In this document: positions 1 through 6,177 of the stretch, piece by piece
Position numbering within the stretch: position 1 is the stretch's first letter
Layout of the letters: every line of letters starts with the position of its first letter
From: an uncultured Alphaproteobacteria bacterium
GTDB lineage: Bacteria > Pseudomonadota > Alphaproteobacteria > RF32 > CAG-239
DNA: 10,226 nt
NCBI GenBank assembly: GCA_944391355.1
Contig: CALXTG010000037.1
Span: forward strand, 1 to 10,226
Direction of reading: 5' to 3'
Program-made: the position numbers and the translations under genes
Notes under the pieces: model-generated
Databases searched by the model: none
The model's input: only the letters and a program-made list of their open reading frames with translations
What the model was told of the DNA's origin: nothing

Positions 1-2507
1 GCCGTACCGGTGCTGACGCCGGGGCGGGTCTGCGCGGTAATCGAAGCATCAGTATATTGATTATATCGATAAATAATTTTCGGCGAAATCGTAGTCTTTA
101 CCGCGGCAAAGCTCTTGACCCTTATCAAACTGCCGTCAGTGGCGCGGACATAGAGATTTTCGACGTCGGTAATATTTTTGCGATAGTTAAAGTCTGCCTG
201 AATGATGACTTTATTTACCTGACCGCTGAGCGTGATATTGTTGATATAACGCGAACCGAGATTATTCTGCAAAGCTTCAAACAAATTGGCTACCGGAATT
301 TTGTAAGCCTCAAGCTTGGTGCGGTCTATATCCAGAAAGATATGCGGCGTGTCGGCGGTAAAGGTGCTGAAAGCATAGGCCAGCTCCGGCGAAGCATTTA
401 ATTTTTGCAAAAAGCCGCCCATCGTTTCATAAAGCTGCAACGGCGAAACCTCACCGTTATTGGCCAGCAATTCCAGAGACAAACCGTCGCTGTTGCCGAC
501 GCCGGGAATCGCCGGAGGGGCAAAGAAATTGACTTCGGCGCCGGGGGTTGCGGAAAATTCTTCGCGCAGTTTATTGCTCAAGGCCTCAATAGACAGATTT
601 TTGCTTTTCCTTTTTGACCAATTATCCAGCCCAACGACGCCCAGAGCAACGTTTTCGCCGCTGCCGCCGAGCATACTGTAGCCGGAAACCGAAATAAAAT
701 ATTTGATGCCGGGAATTTTTAATGCCCGCGACGATATATCGGCCATAACATCATTGGTCTGATTTATGCTGGCGGTATCGGAAAGCTGGATATTGGCAAA
801 AATAATCCCCTGGTCTTCTTCGGGCAGGAAAGAGGTCGGCGTTACCATAAAACCCAAGGCAATCAAAACGATTGTTCCCAAAGTTACCAGAGCGGTGGTT
901 TTGACATAAGTTGCAAAAAAGCCGACCACGTCAAGATATTTGTTTTTGAAAAAGTCGATTGTTTCATCAAACCATTTGAAAAAGCCGCGCGGCTGTTCTT
1001 CTTTATCCCCGCGCAGAAAAATGGCGCAAAGCGACGGACTGAGCGTTAGGGCATTGAAGGCCGAAAAGACTACCGCGGTCGCGATGGTTACGGCAAACTG
1101 CTGATAAATTTTTCCGGTAATTCCGGCCATTAAACCAACCGGGATAAAAATCGACAGCAAAACGAAAGTGGTGGCGATAATCGCGCTGGCAATCTGCTGC
1201 ATAGCCTTTATCGAAGCCGATTTAGAATCCATTCCCTCATAGGCCATCAGATATTCGACGCGCTCAACGACAATAATTGCGTCGTCAACCACCAGCCCGA
1301 TTGCCAAAATCATGGCAAAGAGGGTTAAGATATTAATGTCAAAGCCGAGAATGTAAATGACGGCAAAAGTCGCAATCAATGATACAGGAATCGTAATCAG
1401 CGGAATCAGCGTGGTACGGACTTTTTGCAAAAAGACATAAGTCACCAGCACCACCAGCGAAAAAGTAATAATCAGCGTTTCAATAATACTGGCAATCGAA
1501 GCGCGGACATAATCAGTCGAATCATATGCGACGCGAAATTCCATGTCGTCGGGAAAAGTTGCGCTGAGTTTTTCAATTTCTTTGCGGACATTGTTCATGA
1601 TATCCAGAGAATTTGAGTTCGGGGTCTGGCTTAGCCCGATAATGACGGCCGGCGCGTTGTCATAATGCGCGACCATGCTGTAACTGTCGGCGCCGAGTTC
1701 TATCCTCGCGACATCGCGAAGACGGACAATACCGCCGTCGGCCGAAGTGGTCAGCACGATATTTTCAAAATCCTTGACATCGTTAAGCAGCCCTTTGGCT
1801 GTCAAAGACAAAACCAGCGCCGTATCTTTGGCGCTCGGCGCCGAACCTATGGTGCCGACGGCCGCCTGAATATTCTGCGACGAAATAGCCTTGACGATGT
1901 CACCGCTGTCTAACCCCAGAGATGTCAGCCTGTCGCTGTTCAGCCAAACGCGCATGCTGTACTGCGGGCCGTAGATTGATACATCCCCTACTCCTTTTAC
2001 GCGGGCCAAAGGATTTTGAATATTGGTATAGGCAAAATTGCTGAGATATAAATCGTTATAAGTATTATTCGGCGAACGCAAAACCAGCATGCCGAGAATA
2101 TTTGACATTTGGGTTTTAACGTCAATTCCTTCCTGAACCACCAAAGCCGGCAACTGCGATTCAACCTGCTGCAGGCGGTTTTGAACCTTGACCTGGGCAA
2201 TGTCGGGATCGGTGCCTATATCAAAAGTAATGGTCAGCTGATACGAACCGTTGTCATCTGATGTCGAAGACATATAAAGCATATTTTCAACACCGTTAAT
2301 CTGGTTTTCAATCGGCACGGCAACAGTATCTACCAAAACCTGAGCGCTGGCGCCGGGATAAGTGGTGCTGACGACAATCTGCGGCGGCGTAATCTGCGGA
2401 TACTGCGACACCGGCAAAACGGCAATTGCCAACAGACCGAGTAAAATCATAATAATGGAAATAACCCCGGCGAAGCGCGGCTTATCGATAAAATATTCCG
2501 AAAACAT
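1..2507 (-). CDS. RND (HAE1/AcrB-type) multidrug efflux pump, 3' end beyond window
   Basis: Inner-membrane proton/drug antiporter of a tripartite efflux system. About 835 residues are visible of the roughly 1040 usual for the family; the frame is open to the left edge, so the C-terminal transmembrane half (TM8-12) is outside. Translation begins MFSEYFIDKPRFAGVISI, the typical HAE1 N-terminal amphipathic helix plus TM1, followed by periplasmic porter-domain motifs such as YPGASAQVL and QNRLQQVESQLP. TM4 carries LAIGLVVDDAIIVVERVE; the adjacent Asp408 and Asp409 match the AcrB proton-relay pair. The ATG at 2505-2507 overlaps the adaptor gene's stop by one base (TAATG), and a GGAG Shine-Dalgarno lies inside that gene 8 bases upstream, so translation is probably coupled. 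Substrate cannot be told from sequence; solvent, drug or bile-salt export is typical. The family call is firm. Confidence 0.95.
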   Translation of the reverse strand, partial: MFSEYFIDKPRFAGVISIIMILLGLLAIAVLPVSQYPQITPPQIVVSTTYPGASAQVLVDTVAVPIENQINGVENMLYMSSTSDDNGSYQLTITFDIGTDPDIAQVKVQNRLQQVESQLPALVVQEGIDVKTQMSNILGMLVLRSPNNTYNDLYLSNFAYTNIQNPLARVKGVGDVSIYGPQYSMRVWLNSDRLTSLGLDSGDIVKAISSQNIQAAVGTIGSAPSAKDTALVLSLTAKGLLNDVKDFENIVLTTSADGGIVRLRDVARIELGADSYSMVAHYDNAPAVIIGLSQTPNSNSLDIMNNVRKEIEKLSATFPDDMEFRVAYDSTDYVRASIASIIETLIITFSLVVLVTYVFLQKVRTTLIPLITIPVSLIATFAVIYILGFDINILTLFAMILAIGLVVDDAIIVVERVEYLMAYEGMDSKSASIKAMQQIASAIIATTFVLLSIFIPVGLMAGITGKIYQQFAVTIATAVVFSAFNALTLSPSLCAIFLRGDKEEQPRGFFKWFDETIDFFKNKYLDVVGFFATYVKTTALVTLGTIVLIALGFMVTPTSFLPEEDQGIIFANIQLSDTASINQTNDVMADISSRALKIPGIKYFISVSGYSMLGGSGENVALGVVGLDNWSKRKSKNLSIEALSNKLREEFSATPGAEVNFFAPPAIPGVGNSDGLSLELLANNGEVSPLQLYETMGGFLQKLNASPELAYAFSTFTADTPHIFLDIDRTKLEAYKIPVANLFEALQNNLGSRYINNITLSGQVNKVIIQADFNYRKNITDVENLYVRATDGSLIRVKSFAAVKTTISPKIIYRYNQYTDASITAQTRPGVSTGT

Positions 2508-3661
2508 TATTTTTTCTCCACGGCTTTAGCGGGTTGGACAACATTAATTTTTATTTTGCTTTTGGCATTGATGCCGCTGATTTTATCTAAGACAATATAA
2601 TCTCCGGGTTTGAAATGATCGGTCACCAGATAGTCGTTTTCATGAGGCGCAATAATTTTTATTTTAGCTTTATTAATCTGATTATTGCGAACCAGATAAA
2701 TGTAGTTGCCGTCCGGTTCCATGCTGACAAGGTTTTGTTTTATCAGAACACCGTCCGCATAACTGCGCTCAAGAACAACATCAACATAGGCATTGGCAAC
2801 CAAAACTTTTTCGGCATTGGGAAAATCGGCGTAAACGGCAATGGAATTGGTTGAACGGTCGACGGCATTATCCAGATATTTTACCTCGCCGGGCAGCGCA
2901 TACATACTGCCGTTGGATAATTTCAGGCGAATTTTTTCATCAGCAAAAAGACGGCCGCCGTTTTGCGCCATTTCATCGAGATAATCTTTATCGGTAATTG
3001 AGAAGACTACCCGGATCGGATTATATTGTATGATTGTCAGCAAAGGCTGTGATGCCGGCGAAACATAATCACCGACACTCAGATCAACGTTTCCGACCAC
3101 GCCGTCAATCGGCGCTTTGATGGTGGTATAACCGTAATTGACTTGGGCAAGCGTATAATTGGCCTTGGCTTCAGCCAATGCGGCCTGGGCGCTCAGATAA
3201 CGGGCTTTGGCGTTGTCCAGTTCGGTTTTGGAGATTGCCCTTTGGCCGGCCGCCTTATTGCGCTTGTAAAAGACCGCGGCGTTATTGTAATCGGCTTCGG
3301 CCGACAAAACGGCGGCATGGGCCTGATCAACTTTGGCTTTATATTCATCCTGGCGGATGACTATCAGGGTTTCGCCGGTTTTTACCTCCTGCCCGCCTTT
3401 GACATAAATTTTATCAAGAAAACCGTTAATATAGGGGATAACGGCTACCGAATTTATCGGCGTGACATAGCCGATATATTGCTTTTTTACCGTCACGCTC
3501 TGTTTTTGCAAAGGGGCGACATTGACGGTAATGCTGTTATCTTTGGCAGAGGGCGCGGCATCTGCGGCCGGCGGCAAAAAGAAATAAGCCAGCAGTAATG
3601 CCAGAACGGCTAAGACCAGCAGCAAAATTCCATAGATTTTTTTTTCGGTTTTATCGAGCAT
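2507..3661 (-). CDS. Periplasmic adaptor (membrane fusion protein) of RND efflux pump
   Basis: Links the inner-membrane RND pump to an outer-membrane channel. The predicted protein has 384 residues, a usual length for AcrA/MexA-type adaptors. The start is placed at 3661 because the SD-like GGGGGAG lies 5 bases upstream and the protein then begins MLDKTEKK followed directly by a hydrophobic segment (residues about 9-27, rich in Leu), a signal anchor or signal peptide ending near AADA-AP. There is no lipobox cysteine, unlike AcrA. Next come the first lipoyl half (VKGGQEVKTGETLIVI), an Ala/Glu-rich alpha-hairpin coiled coil, the second lipoyl half (TIKAPIDGVVGNVDLSVGDYV), then beta-barrel and membrane-proximal regions; the C-terminus is Lys-rich. 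An in-frame ATG at 3766 would add 35 residues, but it lacks a good SD and would bury the signal segment. It forms an operon with the downstream pump gene. Confidence 0.93.
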   Translation of the reverse strand: MLDKTEKKIYGILLLVLAVLALLLAYFFLPPAADAAPSAKDNSITVNVAPLQKQSVTVKKQYIGYVTPINSVAVIPYINGFLDKIYVKGGQEVKTGETLIVIRQDEYKAKVDQAHAAVLSAEADYNNAAVFYKRNKAAGQRAISKTELDNAKARYLSAQAALAEAKANYTLAQVNYGYTTIKAPIDGVVGNVDLSVGDYVSPASQPLLTIIQYNPIRVVFSITDKDYLDEMAQNGGRLFADEKIRLKLSNGSMYALPGEVKYLDNAVDRSTNSIAVYADFPNAEKVLVANAYVDVVLERSYADGVLIKQNLVSMEPDGNYIYLVRNNQINKAKIKIIAPHENDYLVTDHFKPGDYIVLDKISGINAKSKIKINVVQPAKAVEKK

Positions 3662-3869
3662 AACTCCCCCTATAACTTTAATCCATAACAGCAAGTTATA
3701 GATAATCGTCACTTCGGGCGATTCAAGATGCGGCGAAAGAGAATCGCCGCAGACTTTGTTTTGCATTATCAGACTTCATTTAAAGGCCGTTTTACTGCGG
3801 ACAAAATTGCAGTCCGCTCAATTGGTTTAGACAGAAAAAGAGATTGCGCTAAATCTTTATTAACAGATA
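3662..3869 (-). promoter_or_regulatory. Leader/upstream region of the efflux operon with several inverted repeats
   Basis: No separate gene is seen here. Perfect inverted repeats are: CTATAACTT (3670-3678) with AAGTTATAG (3693-3701), abutting the adaptor gene's SD; GGCGATTC (3717-3724) with GAATCGCC (3741-3748); TGCGGCGA (3729-3736) with TCGCCGCA (3744-3751); and GCGGAC (3797-3802) with GTCCGC (3812-3817). The second and third share bases 3744-3748, so those two stems cannot form together. The arrangement could be an operator region for a local repressor or a structured 5' leader. No minus-strand promoter stands out clearly, so the transcription start is unknown, and with it which repeats are in the RNA. 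The repeats are seen directly; a regulatory role is inference. Confidence 0.5.
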
Positions 3870-3898
3870 TTGATTAGAATGGAAAATCATGATAATAT
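3870..3898 (+). promoter_or_regulatory. Candidate sigma70-type promoter for the flagellin gene
   Basis: TTGATT at 3870-3875 and TAATAT at 3893-3898 are separated by exactly 17 bases in an AT-rich stretch. Transcription would start near 3905, giving a leader of about 120 bases that contains the two palindromic elements before the flagellin ATG. No clear sigma28- or sigma54-type flagellar promoter was found. Assignment rests only on the match and spacing. Confidence 0.45.
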
Positions 3899-3920
3899 TA
3901 ATATATTAAAAGTAGGGTTA

Positions 3921-4016
3921 TTGCCATTCCAGCGAAAGCTGGAATCCAGAAGAATAAATAAGCTGATTTATCTGACTGGATGCCAAATCAAGTTTGGCAT
4001 GACAGAGAATGAGGGG
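3921..4016. repeat. Paired palindromic element (REP/BIME-like), upstream of flagellin
   Basis: The first hairpin is ATTCCAGC (3926-3933), loop GAAA, GCTGGAAT (3938-3945), followed by CCAG. An AT-rich linker of about 27 bases follows, holding a small ATAAAT/ATTTAT stem (3954-3959 with 3966-3971). CTGG then opens a second hairpin, ATGCCAAA (3980-3987), loop TCAAG, TTTGGCAT (3993-4000). This continues into the TGACA plus purine-rich plus GGGG tail (4000-4016) shared by other copies in the window. The two units face each other across the linker, as the CCAG/CTGG complementarity shows. The GAGGGG tail (4011-4016) is also the best SD candidate for the flagellin. Confidence 0.8.
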
Positions 4017-4024
4017 CCGAGAGA

Positions 4025-6055
4025 ATGTCGGAGATTTCGTTAACAGCGTCGATGCGCAGCAATTTGTTGAGCTTGCAAAACATTGCAAGCCAGCAGGATA
4101 TTGTGCAAAACCGCTTAGCGACCGGCCTTAAAGTTTCTTCGGCAATCGACAATCCCTCTTCTTATTACACCGCTTCTTCCTTAAACAACCGCGCTGCGGA
4201 TTTGACAGCATTACTTGACTCTATGTCGCAGGGAATTCAAACGATTAAAGCAGCCAGTGAAGCGATTGACTCCGGCACTAAATTTCTTGAACAGGCTAAG
4301 GCCGCTGCCAGTCAGGCACTTGAAACGCCATCAACTTCTTTAGCACAGCTGCCGCCGATTGTTGTAGAAGTTTCGAGCGAAGCCGAATTGCTGGCGGCTA
4401 TTGACAGCGGAAAAAAGGGGACGATTGTTATTAAAAATGATATTACGCTGTCAGAAAATCAGAAGCTAATTCTTAAGGACGGCCAGTCTTTGGCCGGCAC
4501 CGGGTTTGACGGCGCGAATCCTGCTAAACCGTTTTTATCTTTTAATTTTACAAGCAGCGGCGGTTCGGCAATAGAGCTGGGTGACGGCAGTATTGTTTCG
4601 GATCTTACCTTAAATTTAACCTCCAACCAAAGCGAAAATTCTCTGATTAATGTTAAAAACGGCAATCAGGCTTCGGTTCAGAATTTGAATATGACTCTTA
4701 CAATGCCCAGCGATATTCGAGATGTGGCTAATTCTTTGCTGAGAGCAGAAGGCGGAAAATTAACCCTGCGGGGAAATTTTGAAGGCAGCGTGACCGGGCA
4801 TGGCCGTTTTCTTTCTGCTTCGGGAGAAAAATCTTCGGTAATCGTTAAAACCGGAAGCATAGTTAATTTTCAGGCTTCGGGGAAATATATCCGCGGTATC
4901 GAATTTTATGAGCAAAGTCATTTGACGATAGAAAAATCGGTGACGATGAATTTTGACCTGACCAGCACCAGCTCCTCAAGTATTGTCGGAATTTACATGA
5001 ACGGGGCTTTCAGCGAGATTGACAGCGCCGATATTAATATCAGAACTTCCGGAACCGGCAAAGGAATAGGCTTGGATGCCAATAACGGCGGAAGCCTGCT
5101 CATCAAAGGCAACAGCAAAATCAATATAGAAACTCTGGCCGAAGACAGTATCGGATTATGGGCCGAGATGGGGGCAAAACTTGATATTGGCGGTTCGGTA
5201 CAGATGAATATCAAAAGCAAAGGCACCAATACTTATGCTTTTAAGATAACTGACGACAACTCATCCATAAATCTGCTGTCGGCACAGGTTCAGCTTAATC
5301 TCATTTCCGCCAAAATGCTTATTCAGGGAGCAACTGCCGGACAAAGCAACCGCTTAACCCTGGTTAAAGGCGCAAAGGTTTCCTGGAGCAATACCGATAA
5401 ATCTCAACAGGGAATCTGGCAGGCAGCAGGCAAAGTTGATTTGCAGCAAAAAGATGCAGACCGTGAAATTGACGGATTTGAAAATGTTGCCGCCATGCAG
5501 CGGCAATCTTCAACCGCGGCAGATCTTCCGGATTTACCGGCTGATCTTAATGAACTTACTCAAGAAGAAAACCTGGAGAGCGACAATTCTTTTAACAAAA
5601 TTCTGGAACAATATGACCAACTGATAGCTGACGCTTCTTATAAAGGCATTAATTTGCTGAACAGCCAGAGATTAAAAATCAATTTCAACGAAGACCGTTC
5701 TTCAGGAATTGAAATTCTCGGCGTCAGCGCCCTGAGCGCCGATTTGGGGATTGTCACCACCGAATGGCAAAGCAAAGCCGATATCGAAAAATCGGTCAAC
5801 GAACTGGAAGAAGCGATTAATACCCTGCGCGGCTATGCCTCACAATACGGCAATTACTACTCGATTGTCACGACCCGGCAGGATTTTACCGAAAATCTGA
5901 TAAATGTGTTGGAAGAAGGGGCGGATAAACTGACGCTTGCCGATATGAATCAGGAATCGGCCAATATGCTGGCCTTACAAACCTCTCAGCAGCTGGCGGT
6001 TAATTCCCTTTCGCTGGCAAGCCAGGCCTCACAAGCAGTATTGAAGTTATTTTAA
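4025..6055 (+). CDS. Flagellin with large beta-helix-like central domain
   Basis: Predicted 676-residue filament protein. Residues 1-100 are a flagellin N-terminal D0/D1 region: ASMRSNLLSLQNIASQQDIV, NRLATGLKVSSAIDNPSSYY and the helical GIQTIKAASEAIDSG. Residues about 522-676 are the C-terminal flagellin region, with YKGINLLNS, the long helix around RGYASQYGNYYSIVTTRQDF, and ANMLALQTSQQLAVNSLSLA, ending in Leu-Phe. Residues about 112-475 replace the usual hypervariable D2/D3 part. They start with EVSSEAELLAAIDSGKKG and continue as short repeating beta-strand turns with many Ile/Leu/Val, Gly, Asn and Ser residues, the pattern of a right-handed parallel beta-helix (pectate-lyase-like) fold; no enzyme active site is recognised. 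An acidic/Pro linker (about 495-520) joins it to the C-terminus. No cysteine is present, fitting export through the flagellar apparatus. The ATG at 4025 follows GAGGGG and GAGAG. No other flagellar gene is in the window. The flagellin call is firm; the beta-helix is inference from sequence pattern. Confidence 0.9.
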   Translation: MSEISLTASMRSNLLSLQNIASQQDIVQNRLATGLKVSSAIDNPSSYYTASSLNNRAADLTALLDSMSQGIQTIKAASEAIDSGTKFLEQAKAAASQALETPSTSLAQLPPIVVEVSSEAELLAAIDSGKKGTIVIKNDITLSENQKLILKDGQSLAGTGFDGANPAKPFLSFNFTSSGGSAIELGDGSIVSDLTLNLTSNQSENSLINVKNGNQASVQNLNMTLTMPSDIRDVANSLLRAEGGKLTLRGNFEGSVTGHGRFLSASGEKSSVIVKTGSIVNFQASGKYIRGIEFYEQSHLTIEKSVTMNFDLTSTSSSSIVGIYMNGAFSEIDSADINIRTSGTGKGIGLDANNGGSLLIKGNSKINIETLAEDSIGLWAEMGAKLDIGGSVQMNIKSKGTNTYAFKITDDNSSINLLSAQVQLNLISAKMLIQGATAGQSNRLTLVKGAKVSWSNTDKSQQGIWQAAGKVDLQQKDADREIDGFENVAAMQRQSSTAADLPDLPADLNELTQEENLESDNSFNKILEQYDQLIADASYKGINLLNSQRLKINFNEDRSSGIEILGVSALSADLGIVTTEWQSKADIEKSVNELEEAINTLRGYASQYGNYYSIVTTRQDFTENLINVLEEGADKLTLADMNQESANMLALQTSQQLAVNSLSLASQASQAVLKLF

Positions 6056-6080
6056 TAAGGCCTGCTGCGCAGTAGTTTTC

Positions 6081-6138
6081 TGGATTCCAAATATATCACA
6101 GCCTGTAGGGTGTGATTTTTGGAATGACAATAAAAGGG
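6081..6138. repeat. Palindromic element, single copy downstream of flagellin
   Basis: CTGG is followed by ATTCCAAA (6084-6091), which pairs with TTTGGAAT (6118-6125). The conserved tail TGACAATAAAAGGGG (6125-6139) follows. It is the same family as the copies upstream of the flagellin and at the right edge. It differs in having a 26-base interior, which forms its own stem, in place of the usual TCAAG-like loop. Confidence 0.75.
6095..6120 (+). terminator. Possible rho-independent terminator of the flagellin gene
   Basis: ATCACA (6095-6100) pairs with TGTGAT (6111-6116), with two further C-G pairs after one G/G mismatch around a TGTA loop. The stem is directly followed by TTTT. It lies about 40 bases after the flagellin stop and inside the larger palindromic element. 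The stem is weak and the T run short, so a terminator role is tentative. Confidence 0.4.
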
Positions 6139-6177
6139 GCAAGTCAGGCTTCTCAGGCGGTATTGCGGTTATTTTGA
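6139..6177 (+). pseudogene. Remnant 3' end of a second flagellin gene
   Basis: Reading from GCA at 6139, the bases encode ASQASQAVLRLF and a TGA stop. The complete flagellin ends ASQASQAVLKLF and TAA at 6017-6055. The two 39-base stretches match at 31 positions; of 8 differences, 5 are synonymous third-position changes, 2 make the Lys-to-Arg change and 1 alters the stop type. That pattern points to a once-functional paralogue rather than a recent copy. Nothing flagellin-like precedes it; the palindromic element's GGGG tail abuts it. It ends immediately before the convergent recN stop. Confidence 0.8.

Noticed and set aside
3662..3766. Alternative ATG at 3766 extending the efflux adaptor by 35 residues
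   Set aside because: It would place polar residues before the signal segment and span the inverted repeats; the ATG at 3661 has a strong SD and a normal signal anchor.
4025..6055. Autotransporter or adhesin, because of the beta-helix
   Set aside because: No signal peptide or beta-barrel is present, and both ends are clear flagellin domains.
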